Source: Branchiibius cervicis
GTDB lineage: Bacteria > Actinomycetota > Actinomycetes > Actinomycetales > Dermatophilaceae
NCBI RefSeq assembly: GCF_042661605.1
Contig: NZ_JBHSWJ010000002.1
Span: 1,302,001-1,366,000, forward strand
Length of the DNA stretch: 64,000 nucleotides
Direction: 5' to 3'
Notes under the pieces: model-generated
The model's database searches: none
Told to the model about the DNA's origin: nothing
The model's input: the letters and a program-made list of their open reading frames with translations, nothing else
Program-made: the position numbers and the translations under genes
In this document: in pieces, positions 19,722-27,830 of the stretch
Numbering within the stretch: the first letter of the stretch is position 1
Layout of the letters: each line of letters starts with the position of its first letter

Positions 19722-20021
19722 ATGGCAACTGATTACGACGCCCCGCGCAAGACCGACGACGACATCGAGCACGACTCGATCGAGGAGCTGAAGTCACGAC
19801 GGGTCGACAAGAACGCGGCGAGCGTCGATGTCGATGAGTCCGAGCAGGCTGAAGGTTTCGAGCTGCCCGGTGCCGACCTGTCCGGTGAGGAGTTCACCGT
19901 CACGGTGATCCCGCGCCAGGCCGATGAATTCACCTGCTCCCGCTGCTTCCTGCTGCATCACCGCAGCCAGCTGGCCAAGGAGGTCGGCGGACTGCCGGTC
20001 TGCAGCGAGTGCGCGGCCTGA
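19722..20021 (+). CDS. DUF4193 family protein
   Basis: 99-residue protein conserved across actinobacteria (the Rv2699c slot in M. tuberculosis); function unknown. Seen: an acidic N-terminus MATDYDAPRKTDDDIEHDSI and a C-terminal zinc-ribbon-like pair, CSRCFLLHHRSQL and LPVCSECAA, giving four cysteines that probably bind zinc. It is preceded by 270 bases without a gene, where a TATGCT at about 19514 is a candidate -10 element but no convincing -35 is visible. dut begins ten bases after its stop. Confidence 0.87.
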   Translation: MATDYDAPRKTDDDIEHDSIEELKSRRVDKNAASVDVDESEQAEGFELPGADLSGEEFTVTVIPRQADEFTCSRCFLLHHRSQLAKEVGGLPVCSECAA

Positions 20022-20031
20022 GCCACCGCCG

Positions 20032-20484
20032 GTGAGCGCATTGCGCATACCGGTCAGCCGGATCGATCCAGATCTGCCGCTGCCGGCCTACGCCCGCCCG
20101 GGTGACGCAGGACTGGACCTGCTCGCGCGGGTGGGCGTTACCTTGGCGCCCGGTCATCGGGCGTTGATCCCGACGGGCATCGCGCTGGCCCTACCGGAGG
20201 GGTACGCCGGGTTCATCCACCCCCGTTCGGGGTTGGCGGCCCGCCACGGCATCACCACGCTCAACGCTCCCGGGACGGTCGACTCGGGGTTCCGCGGTGA
20301 GATCCATGTGAATCTGATCAATCTGGACCCGCGCGAATCGTTTGCGATCACTCGCGGTGACCGCATCGCTCAGCTGGTCGTGCAGGCGGTGACCGTCGTG
20401 CAGTGGGATCCGGTGGACGTGCTGCCGGACAGCGTGCGGGGCGCCGGCGGGCACGGTTCGACCGGAGGCTTCTCGCAGAAGTAA
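20032..20484 (+). CDS. dut: Deoxyuridine 5'-triphosphate nucleotidohydrolase (dUTPase)
   Basis: 150 residues from the GTG at 20032. It converts dUTP to dUMP and pyrophosphate, keeping uracil out of DNA and supplying dUMP. All five trimeric dUTPase motifs are visible in order: PGDAGLDLLAR, HPRSGLAARHG, GTVDSGFRGEIHV with the catalytic Asp, GDRIAQLVVQ, and the flexible C-terminal RGAGGHGSTGGFSQK. It is a short form without insertions. The DUF3093 gene that often lies between DUF4193 and dut in other actinobacteria is absent. Confidence 0.95.
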   Translation: MSALRIPVSRIDPDLPLPAYARPGDAGLDLLARVGVTLAPGHRALIPTGIALALPEGYAGFIHPRSGLAARHGITTLNAPGTVDSGFRGEIHVNLINLDPRESFAITRGDRIAQLVVQAVTVVQWDPVDVLPDSVRGAGGHGSTGGFSQK

Positions 20485-20539
20485 CCTCGGAAGAGGGCGA
20501 CCGGCAGGGACCGGCCGAACGACGATTCGAAGGACGGCA

Positions 20540-21327
20540 GTGGGCATCTTCAAGAAGCGCGCCAAGGACGGCGCCGCGACCGGTGACAACCCGGATGAGG
20601 TCATCGAGGCCCCGGGGAAGTCTCCGAGGACACCGGTGGGCAGGGCGCCGACACCGTAGAAGCCGCCGATTCCGCGGACGCCGATGTCGAGGAGCCGGTC
20701 ACCGTCGAGGTCGATCGCTCCGCCGGTCCGTTCGACGTCACCGAAGTCGATGACGACGTCGAGCGTGTCGACTTCGGCTCGTTGCGGTTCGCCGTGTCGC
20801 CGGACCTGCAGCTGCAGGTCGACGCCGACGAGACCACTCAGCAGTACACCGGCGTGACCGCCATCTCCGACGGTTCCGCATGCCAGATCCAGGCGTTCGC
20901 GGCCCCGAAGAGCCGCGGCGTGTGGCGGGAGATCCGCGGGGAGATCGCGGACAACCTGATCGCCGGCGGTGGAAGCACCGACATCCTCGACGGCCCATTC
21001 GGTCCGGAGTTGCATGCCACGATTCCCAGCCAGGGCCCGGACGGGCGCACCGTGCTGGCGCCGGCCCGGTTCCTCGGCATCGACGGACCGCGCTGGTTCC
21101 TTCGCATCGTCCTGTCCGGCAACGCCGCGGTCGATGAGGCCGCCGCCGAGCCGCTACTGGACTTCGCTCGCTCTGTCGTGGTGGTCCGCGGTAGCGAACC
21201 GCGGGCCCCACGGGAGTTGCTGGAGCTCACGTTGCCCGAGGCGTTGACCCAGGCATCTGCAGAAGCTGCCGCAGCGACCGACCTGAACCCGTTCGAACGC
21301 GGCCCCGAAATCACCGAGGTGCGTTGA
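20540..21327 (+). CDS. DUF3710 family protein, frameshifted
   Basis: About 262 residues after repair. The GTG at 20540 follows GAAGGACGG and begins MGIFKKRAKDG, the usual start of this family. The frame breaks at the G run 20614-20617 after VIEAPG; adding one G gives VIEAPGEVSEDTGGQGAD and an open frame to 21327. A long acidic linker precedes the conserved domain (DFGSLRFAVSPDLQLQVDAD through DLNPFERGPEITEVR). It corresponds to the Rv2696c slot; function unknown. It is followed one base later by the OB-fold gene. Confidence 0.85.
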
Positions 21328-21328
21328 G

Positions 21329-21700
21329 ATGGGTCTGTCCCGCACGCTGAAACGGCTGACCCGCAGCGCGGAAGCGCACGAGCAGGACGAGCTGCGCGAA
21401 ACCCTCGATGAGCTGGGCGGTACGCCGATCGACCAGGTCGAGGACAAATGCGTCACCGAGTGCTGTGGCACCGTCCGCTCCGTCAGCCTGCGGCCCCGTC
21501 AGGACGATGTACCCGCACTGGTCGTGGACCTGGACGACGGTCACCGCACCATGAATCTGGTCTGGCTCGGCCGGCGCACCATCGCCGGGATCGAACCCGG
21601 TGTCTTCTTGAAGGTCAAGGGTCGGGTGCTGTTCAAGAAAGGCGTCCCGACCATCTACAACCCGGCCTACGAGATCAAGCCGGTCGCCCACAAGGGCTGA
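21329..21700 (+). CDS. OB-fold nucleic-acid-binding domain protein
   Basis: 123-residue protein (Rv2694c slot). Seen: a charged N-terminal helix SRTLKRLTRSAEAHEQDE followed by an OB-fold resembling the tRNA anticodon-binding type: CCGTVRSVSLRPRQ, PALVVDLDDGHRTMNLVWLG, EPGVFLKVKGRVLF, TIYNPAYEIKP. It probably binds single-stranded nucleic acid; the role is unknown. The ATG starts directly after the DUF3710 stop (TGAG then ATG), so the two are coupled. The neighbouring trkA gene converges on it with one base between the stop codons, leaving no room for the DUF3159 gene often found here. Confidence 0.83.
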   Translation: MGLSRTLKRLTRSAEAHEQDELRETLDELGGTPIDQVEDKCVTECCGTVRSVSLRPRQDDVPALVVDLDDGHRTMNLVWLGRRTIAGIEPGVFLKVKGRVLFKKGVPTIYNPAYEIKPVAHKG

Positions 21701-21701
21701 T

Positions 21702-22397
21702 CTAGAAGGATTCGATCGTCCGGATCGTCTCGGGGCTGCGCCCCGTCAGCGCAGCGCCCAACTCGGCCTCCGCATCCGAGGTCGTCAAGAAGAGCAGCTC
21801 ATCCAGGGCCTCGACGGTGTCGTCGTCACTGGGCGCCAGGGGTTGTTCGTCGCGGATGATCCCCACCAGCACCGAATCGGCCGGCAGCTTCAACTCCCGG
21901 ACCGCCCGCCCGATGGTGGGGCTGTCCTCCGGCACGGTGATCTCCACCATGGTGGCTCGGCCTTGCTGGAACTGGAACAGTCGCACCAGGTCACCGACGG
22001 TGACGGCTTCCTCGACCAGTGCGGTCATCAACCGCGGCGTGGACACCGCGACGTCGACACCCCAGGCGTCGTCGAACATCCATTCGTTCTTGGGATTGTT
22101 GACCCGGGCGACCGTGCGTCCGACACCGAACTCGGTCTTGGCCAGCAGGGAGACCACGAGGTTGGCCTTGTCGTCACCGGTGGCGCAGACCACCACATCG
22201 GAGTCCTCCAGCGAGGCCTCCACCAAGGTCGCGATCTCACAGGCGTCACCCAACAGCCAGGACGCATCGGGGACCTGGCGGGTGCGCCGCTCATCGGCGT
22301 ACTTGTCGATCAACAGCACTTGGTGGCCGTTGTGGAGCAACTCCCGGGCAATGGAGCGCCCGACGCTGCCGGCTCCGACGATGACGACGCGCATCAT
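21702..22397 (-). CDS. TrkA-family K+ uptake regulatory protein
   Basis: 231 residues: an RCK N-terminal Rossmann domain (MRVVIVGAGSVGRSIARELL, acidic LLIDKYADE) binding NAD(H) or ATP, and a C-terminal RCK_C domain (EITVPEDSPTIGRAVRELKL). It corresponds to one of the paired ceoB/ceoC (trkA/trkB) genes of mycobacteria, which encode the cytoplasmic gating subunits of a K+ transporter. No membrane TrkH/TrkG partner lies in this window. It is the second gene of a two-gene operon, 11 bases after the next entry. Confidence 0.88.
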   Translation of the reverse strand: MMRVVIVGAGSVGRSIARELLHNGHQVLLIDKYADERRTRQVPDASWLLGDACEIATLVEASLEDSDVVVCATGDDKANLVVSLLAKTEFGVGRTVARVNNPKNEWMFDDAWGVDVAVSTPRLMTALVEEAVTVGDLVRLFQFQQGRATMVEITVPEDSPTIGRAVRELKLPADSVLVGIIRDEQPLAPSDDDTVEALDELLFLTTSDAEAELGAALTGRSPETIRTIESF

Positions 22398-22408
22398 GAA
22401 TTCCTTAC

Positions 22409-23071
22409 TCAGTCAGCGGGTTTGGGGGCGGCCAACTGGGCTTCCACGTCGGCGAGACGGTCGGTTCCGACGAGCAGCTGCAACAGGTCGCCCTCCTGCA
22501 GAACGGTGTCCGCTGCCGGCAGCATCGCCTCGCCGAGCCGGGTGACGTAGGCCACCCGCGCCCCGGTCTCCTGCTCGATGAAACGCAGGGGCGAACCGAT
22601 CCACGACCGGTGCGGGGGCACCTCGGCCAGAGTGACGCGGCCACTGGGGTCGGTGTGCAGTTGTACGGCGCCCTGCGGCACCAGGCGCCGCAGCACCTGA
22701 TCGGCGGTCCACCGGACCGTGGCCACCGTCGGGATCCCGAGCCGCTGATAGATCTCGGCCCGGGCGGGGTCGTAGATGCGGGCAACGACGTGGTCGACGT
22801 CGAAGGTCTCGCGGGCAACGCGCGCGGCCAGGATGTTGGAGTTGTCACCGGAAGAGACCGCCGCGAAGGCGTAGGCATCCCGGATACCGGCGCGCACCAG
22901 CGTCTCGCGGTCGAAGCCGACACCGGTGACGCGGCGGCCTTCGAAGCTCGGTCCCAGGCGGCGGAAAGCGGATTCGTCCTGGTCGATCACGGCGACCTGT
23001 TCACCGCGCTGCTCCAGCGCGAGCGCCAGGGTGGAGCCGACCCGCCCGCATCCCATGATGACGAAGTACAC
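22409..23071 (-). CDS. TrkA-family K+ uptake regulatory protein
   Basis: 220-residue paralogue of the downstream gene. Seen: the Rossmann start MYFVIMGCGRVGSTLALALE, VIDQDESAFRRL, VSSGDNSNILAARVARETF, and a C-terminal RCK_C part (GARVAYVTRLGEAMLP, DLLQLLVGTDRLADVEAQL). The two proteins probably assemble as a hetero-oligomeric ring regulating K+ import. The start ATG at 23071 is 57 bases from the divergent permease gene. Confidence 0.88.
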   Translation of the reverse strand: MYFVIMGCGRVGSTLALALEQRGEQVAVIDQDESAFRRLGPSFEGRRVTGVGFDRETLVRAGIRDAYAFAAVSSGDNSNILAARVARETFDVDHVVARIYDPARAEIYQRLGIPTVATVRWTADQVLRRLVPQGAVQLHTDPSGRVTLAEVPPHRSWIGSPLRFIEQETGARVAYVTRLGEAMLPAADTVLQEGDLLQLLVGTDRLADVEAQLAAPKPAD

Positions 23072-23128
23072 GCCTGGAACGGTACCGGAGTCGCTGCGCG
23101 GGGCAGCGAGGCGGCATACTCTCGCCTT

Positions 23129-25138
23129 GTGTCAGGAACCAGTCGGGCGCTGAAGCGTCTCGTCGTGGGCCGCGCCATGCGCAGCGACCGACTCGGAGAC
23201 ACGTTGCTGCCCAAGCGGTTAGCGCTGCCCATCTTCGCCAGCGACGCCCTGTCATCGGTCGCGTACGCACCCGACGAGGTCCTCATCGTGCTGGGCAGCG
23301 CTGGCGGTGCGTTCGCGTTCACCCACTCGTGGCAGATCACCCTCGGTGTGATCTTCGTCATGGCGGTGGTGGTGGCGTCGTACCGGCAGAACGTGCATGC
23401 CTACCCCTCCGGCGGAGGCGACTACGAGGTCGCAACCGTCAACCTGGGCCGCCGCGCTGGTCTGGGAGTGGCCTCCGCGCTGTTGGTCGACTACGTGCTG
23501 ACCGTCGCGGTGTCGGTGTCCTCGGGTATCCAGAACGCCTCAGCCGCTTTACCGTTCGTGCGCGGCAAGGAAGTCATCTTCGCCGTCCTGGTCGTCGTCC
23601 TGCTGACGGCGATGAACCTGCGCGGTGTCCGGGAGTCCGGCGCCGTGTTCGCCGTACCCGTCTACCTGTTCATGCTCGGCGTCTTCACCCTCGCGGTCGT
23701 GGGATTCGTGCGCAAGATCAGCGGCAACTTGCCGCTGGCCGAGAGCGCTCAGTTCACTCTCGGCCCGCAACAGGGTATGGACACCCTCGGTCAGGTCGCC
23801 ATGCTCTTCTTGCTGCTGCGTGCGTTCTCATCGGGGTGTGCCGCACTGACCGGTGTCGAGGCGATCTCCAATGGCGTGCCGGCCTTCCGCAAACCCAAGA
23901 GCAAGAACGCCGCCACGACGCTGCTGATGATGGGCGGCATCGCGATTTTCATGCTGGCCTCGATCGTGACGCTGGCCAACTGGACCGGCGTGCAGATGCA
24001 GGACCCTGACCATCCCGGCAACCTGCTGATGAACGGCCAGCCGGTGCAGGACTATCACGAGGACACCGTGCTGGCGCAGTTGGCCAAATCGGTCTTCAGC
24101 GGTTTCACGCCGGGTCTGGTCTTCATCGCGATTATCACTGGCGTGATCCTGATGCTCGCGGCCAACACCGCATTCAACGGTTTCCCGGTGCTCGGTTCGA
24201 TCCTGGCGCGCGACGGATGGCTGCCGCGCCAGTTGCACACCCGGGGCGACCGGTTGGCCTTCTCCAACGGCATCATCACGTTGGCGGGGATGGCCATCGT
24301 CCTGATCGTGCTCTACGACGCCGAGACGACCCGGTTGATCCAGCTCTACATCGTCGGGGTGTTCGTCTCCTTCACCCTCAGCCAGAGCGGCATGATCCGG
24401 CACTGGAACCGCCACCTGCGCACCGAGACCGACCCCGCCGTGCGGCGCCGGATGATGCGCTCGCGGGTGATCAACGGTGTCGGTGCGGTCATGTCGGGGC
24501 TGGTGCTGATCGTGGTGCTGCTGACCAAGTTCCTGCACGGTGCCGGCTACGCGGTGGCGGCGATGGTGGTGCTGTTCTTCCTGATGAGCGCCATCAACCG
24601 GCACTACGAGCGGGTCGGGCGTGAGCTTGCTCTGGCCGACGCCGACGAGACCCAGCAGTTGTTGCCATCGCGGGTGCACGCGATCGTGCTGGTCTCCAAA
24701 CTGCACAAGCCGACGATGCGCGCGCTGGCCTACGCGCGTGCCACGCGGCCCTCGGTGCTGGAAGCGGTGACCGTGAACGTCGAGCCCGCCGAGACCGAGG
24801 CGTTGCAAGCCGAATGGGAGAAGCGCCAGATTCCGGTACGCCTGAAGATCATTGCCTCGCCCTACCGGGAGATCAGCCGGCCGGTGATCCAGTACGTGAA
24901 ATCCATCCGGCGGGACAGCCCTCGCGACGTCGTGATGGTCTACCTGCCCGAATACGTGCTCGGTAAGTGGTGGGAGCAGTTGCTGCACAACCAATCCGCA
25001 CTCCGCCTCAAGGCACGTCTGCTGTTCACTCCCGGCGTGATGGTGGCCAGTGTGCCCTGGCAGTTGGACTCGGCCCAGGGGCACGAGGAGCGGGTCTACG
25101 ACGGTCCGGCACCGGGCGCCGTACGGCAGGGTCGCTGA
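23129..25138 (+). CDS. APC-superfamily permease
   Basis: 669 residues from the GTG at 23129. Residues about 30-475 hold some 12 membrane segments (for example GVIFVMAVVVASYRQNVHAY, ILMLAANTAFNGFPVLGSIL, LIVLYDAETTRLIQLYIVGV), beginning with FASDALSSVAYAPDEVL. A cytoplasmic tail of about 190 residues follows. It resembles APC and KUP-like permeases (Rv2690c slot). Lying divergent from two TrkA genes, it may transport K+ or an amino acid under their control; this is inference. It is followed one base later by the methyltransferase gene. Confidence 0.85.
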   Translation: MSGTSRALKRLVVGRAMRSDRLGDTLLPKRLALPIFASDALSSVAYAPDEVLIVLGSAGGAFAFTHSWQITLGVIFVMAVVVASYRQNVHAYPSGGGDYEVATVNLGRRAGLGVASALLVDYVLTVAVSVSSGIQNASAALPFVRGKEVIFAVLVVVLLTAMNLRGVRESGAVFAVPVYLFMLGVFTLAVVGFVRKISGNLPLAESAQFTLGPQQGMDTLGQVAMLFLLLRAFSSGCAALTGVEAISNGVPAFRKPKSKNAATTLLMMGGIAIFMLASIVTLANWTGVQMQDPDHPGNLLMNGQPVQDYHEDTVLAQLAKSVFSGFTPGLVFIAIITGVILMLAANTAFNGFPVLGSILARDGWLPRQLHTRGDRLAFSNGIITLAGMAIVLIVLYDAETTRLIQLYIVGVFVSFTLSQSGMIRHWNRHLRTETDPAVRRRMMRSRVINGVGAVMSGLVLIVVLLTKFLHGAGYAVAAMVVLFFLMSAINRHYERVGRELALADADETQQLLPSRVHAIVLVSKLHKPTMRALAYARATRPSVLEAVTVNVEPAETEALQAEWEKRQIPVRLKIIASPYREISRPVIQYVKSIRRDSPRDVVMVYLPEYVLGKWWEQLLHNQSALRLKARLLFTPGVMVASVPWQLDSAQGHEERVYDGPAPGAVRQGR

Positions 25139-25139
25139 C

Positions 25140-26423
25140 GTGCCCGGTCGCCGCTCGGCGCACCGTCGGCCGCGGTCGCGGCAGACGCGCGGTCGCTCCC
25201 TCGTCGGGACGCAGTTGACGCTTGAGATCGGCAACGTCGCGCACGGCGGGTTCTGCGTCGCGCGCGCCGACGGACGCGTGGTCTTCGTGCGGCACACGCT
25301 GCCGGGGGAGCAGGTCGTCGCGACGGTGACGGAAGGGGACACCGAGTCCCGGTTCCTGCGCGCCGACGCAACGCAGATCCTGGTGGCGTCACCGGAACGT
25401 CGTTCTGCCCCGTGTCCATACGCCGGTCCCGGGCTGTGCGGGGGCTGCGACTGGCAGCACACGTCGGCGGCCTACGGACGGGTTCTGAAGGCGCAGGTGG
25501 TGGCCGAGCAGTTGCGCCGGTTGGCCACGTTGGACGTGCCGGTCACCGTGGAGCCGGTGCCGGGGGACAGCGACGGTCTGCGCTGGCGGACCCGGGTGGA
25601 GTTGGCGGCGGCCGCTCCCGGGCGGGCAGGGGTTCGCCTCGGGATCCGCAAGCACCGTTCACACGAGGTGCTTCCGGTGGACGACTGCCTGATCGCGGTC
25701 GAGGACGTCACGGCCACCGCGATCTTCACCGAGGTCTTCGACGAGGGCATCAGCGGAGCCGACGTCGCCGTCGGATCCGATGAGACCGTCGTCGTCGAAT
25801 TGCCGAACCACGATCCGGTGCCTTCGCTGCGGCAGGAAGTGCTCGACCGATCGTTCCAGGTTTCGGCCCGCGGCTTCTGGCAGGTGCACCCGGGGGCGGC
25901 CTCGACCTTTGCGTCGGTAGTGCTGTCCGCGCTGGATCCGCAGCCGGGTGATCACGTGCTCGATTTGTACTGCGGAGTGGGGCTGTTCACCGCCTTCTTG
26001 GCGGCCGCCGCCGGGCCGAGCGGCCGGGTCCTCGGGGTCGAGGGGGACGCGCGAGCCGTCGAAGACGCGCAGGACAACATTCCGACGAACGCGACCGTCG
26101 TGCGATCCGACGTCGAAGCCTTCTTCGAATCCGGCGGCGTGGAAAGCGAATTGGGCGCGGTAGACCTACTGGTGCTGGATCCGCCGCGGGCCGGGGCGGG
26201 TCGAGCGGTCATGCAGGCCGCGCTTGCCCGCAGGCCCAGGCGCGCGGCGTACGTCGCCTGCGATCCAGCGGCGCTTGCCCGGGACCTGGCCTACGCAGCC
26301 GAACACGGTTACCGGTTGGCCTCGCTTCGGGCGTTCGATGCCTTCCCGATGACCCACCACGTCGAATGCATCGCAATCCTCGAACCAGATGCCCGGGGTA
26401 CGACGATCGACGGGCTGGTCTGA
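25140..26423 (+). CDS. TRAM-domain class I SAM-dependent RNA methyltransferase (TrmA/RumA family)
   Basis: 427 residues from the GTG at 25140. Seen: a basic N-terminus rich in Arg, a TRAM domain (LEIGNVAHGGFCVARADGRV), cysteines CPYAGPGLCGGCDWQH for an Fe-S cluster, the SAM-binding VLDLYCGVGLFTAFLA, DPPRAGAGRAVMQ, and YVACDPAALARDLAY with the catalytic cysteine. It probably makes 5-methyluridine in rRNA or tRNA; the exact site cannot be told. It matches the Rv2689c slot and is probably co-transcribed with the permease. Confidence 0.9.
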   Translation: MPGRRSAHRRPRSRQTRGRSLVGTQLTLEIGNVAHGGFCVARADGRVVFVRHTLPGEQVVATVTEGDTESRFLRADATQILVASPERRSAPCPYAGPGLCGGCDWQHTSAAYGRVLKAQVVAEQLRRLATLDVPVTVEPVPGDSDGLRWRTRVELAAAAPGRAGVRLGIRKHRSHEVLPVDDCLIAVEDVTATAIFTEVFDEGISGADVAVGSDETVVVELPNHDPVPSLRQEVLDRSFQVSARGFWQVHPGAASTFASVVLSALDPQPGDHVLDLYCGVGLFTAFLAAAAGPSGRVLGVEGDARAVEDAQDNIPTNATVVRSDVEAFFESGGVESELGAVDLLVLDPPRAGAGRAVMQAALARRPRRAAYVACDPAALARDLAYAAEHGYRLASLRAFDAFPMTHHVECIAILEPDARGTTIDGLV

Positions 26424-26427
26424 GCAC

Positions 26428-27117
26428 TCACCCGCCGTCCGGGCGCCACGTCGTAGGTCCGGTGATCGCCGAGCTGAGGACATCGCCCAGCCACTCTTGG
26501 TAGCGCTCCCAGCCCCAATCACGTTGGTTGGCAAGGCGATGGGCGAGTTCCGGTGCCGTCAACGCCCACAGGCTGTCTGCGGCGTCGCTGATGTCCAGAC
26601 CCGGTTTCAGTCCGAAGCTCTCCTGCACATGGCGCGCCATGTTGGTGGCACCGAAGTAGCGCTCGCGCTCGATCGCCTCCGCGAAGGCCTGGATCGCCGG
26701 ATCTCCGGTTGCTTCCGGGATCACGCGGGCCAGCAGCGGTGCCGTCCGTTCGAGGATGGTGCGCCCCAGGGCGGCGTACGCCAGCAGACACGATCGCGCA
26801 TCCGCCGCGGCCAGGATGGCCTGCATCTGGGGCCGTTGTGCCATCGGGATCGGCTCGTCGTCGCCGGCGAGGGTGGTGTCGTAGACCGCCTTCAGCAGTT
26901 CGGCTTTGCCGCCGACCACGTTGTAGACGGTCTGCACGCTGACACCGGCTCGAGCCGCGATCGTCGCGACCGTGGTCGCGGCGTATCCGGTGGTCAGGAA
27001 GCACGCTGCGGCTGCGTTCAGCACGTGGCGACGGGACTGCGCGATCTGCTCATCCCGCCCCTCGCGCGAGTAGCGGCGCTTCGTATCCACCGGGCGAACC
27101 TCTTGACCCTCTACCAT
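26428..27117 (-). CDS. TetR-family transcriptional regulator
   Basis: 229 residues. The N-terminal helix-turn-helix is clear: RRHVLNAAAACFLTTGYAAT, then TVATIAARAGVSVQTVYNVV. The C-terminal ligand domain is variable and gives no ligand clue. The ATG at 27117 lies inside a palindrome; an in-frame GTG at 27090 with AAGAGG eight bases upstream may be the real start. It is divergent from the SnoaL-like gene and probably controls it and itself through 27117-27145. Confidence 0.88.
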   Translation of the reverse strand: MVEGQEVRPVDTKRRYSREGRDEQIAQSRRHVLNAAAACFLTTGYAATTVATIAARAGVSVQTVYNVVGGKAELLKAVYDTTLAGDDEPIPMAQRPQMQAILAAADARSCLLAYAALGRTILERTAPLLARVIPEATGDPAIQAFAEAIERERYFGATNMARHVQESFGLKPGLDISDAADSLWALTAPELAHRLANQRDWGWERYQEWLGDVLSSAITGPTTWRPDGG

Positions 27118-27145
27118 ATTGAATGGAATCCTATTCTAGACAATA
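27117..27145. promoter_or_regulatory. Candidate TetR operator
   Basis: Imperfect 29-base palindrome. The outer TATTG and CAATA arms pair fully, and inner pairs include GAAT with ATTC; ten of 14 positions are complementary. It fills the AT-rich gap between the divergent TetR and SnoaL genes, where TetR proteins usually bind. Confidence 0.5.
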
Positions 27146-27171
27146 TTGCGGCGAACCCCGACGGAGTCATC

Positions 27172-27711
27172 ATGAGCCAGTCCACGAGCGAACTCAGCAC
27201 GGGCGCGGCGAAGTCGGCATGCCGACGCAGTGTCGAGCTGATGGCCGCCGGCACGGTGGAGGAGTTCGCCGCCGTCATAGCGCCGGACGCGGTCAACCGG
27301 GAGGCCGGTGCCGAGCCACCGGCCGCACGCGGCCGCGGCCCGGCTGCCTTTTTCGCCTCTGCGCAGTGGCTGCGGGACGCCTTCGACGACCTGCACTGGG
27401 AGACCCACGAACTCGTTGGCGAGGATGACCTGGTCTGTATGTACGCGACGATGAGCGGCGTACACACCCGTCCGTTCGTGGTCTACGGACCCGATGGGCG
27501 GCCTGACCAGGTGTTCCCGCCGACCGGGCGGACGTTCGCCGTAACGCAGAGTCACTGGTTCCGCATGGCGGGGGACAAGATCATCGAGCACTGGGCCAAT
27601 CGCGACGACCAGGGGCAGGCGCTGCAACTGGGGTGGGTGCCACCCACGCCGGCGTACCTCTGGCGAATGCGTGTTGCGCGTCGACGGGCGATCCAGGCCG
27701 CGCGCTCCTGA
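27172..27711 (+). CDS. SnoaL-like (NTF2-fold) protein
   Basis: 179 residues. Seen: the typical N-terminal helix with ACRRSVELMAAGTVEEFAAV, followed by DAVNREAG, FDDLHWETHELVGEDDLVCM and the C-terminal FRMAGDKIIEHWANRDDQG, the SnoaL/polyketide-cyclase-like pattern. Such ester-cyclase-like proteins bind or isomerise small hydrophobic compounds, and the ligand is unknown. The ATG at 27172 is about 26 bases past the palindrome, so repression by the divergent TetR is plausible. Confidence 0.82.
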   Translation: MSQSTSELSTGAAKSACRRSVELMAAGTVEEFAAVIAPDAVNREAGAEPPAARGRGPAAFFASAQWLRDAFDDLHWETHELVGEDDLVCMYATMSGVHTRPFVVYGPDGRPDQVFPPTGRTFAVTQSHWFRMAGDKIIEHWANRDDQGQALQLGWVPPTPAYLWRMRVARRRAIQAARS

Positions 27712-27735
27712 GCTCGACAGCCCAGGTCGTGGCGG

Positions 27736-27807
27736 TTTCGTCACGAATCGTGGTGGCCGGGGCCGAGGTCGCAGCTATGTGTGGTGATTTCGTCACGAAT
27801 CGTGGTG
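27736..27807. repeat. 20-bp direct repeat pair with internal palindromes
   Basis: The same 20 bases occur at 27736-27755 and 27788-27807, start to start 52 bases. Each unit contains two overlapping odd-length palindromes (TTCGT-C-ACGAA and CACGA-A-TCGTG). The pair lies between the 3' ends of the SnoaL-like gene and the convergent LLM oxidoreductase gene. A protein-binding site or an intergenic repeat family are both possible. Confidence 0.75.
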
Positions 27808-27830
27808 CGCTGACCCTCTGAGGCAGCCGC

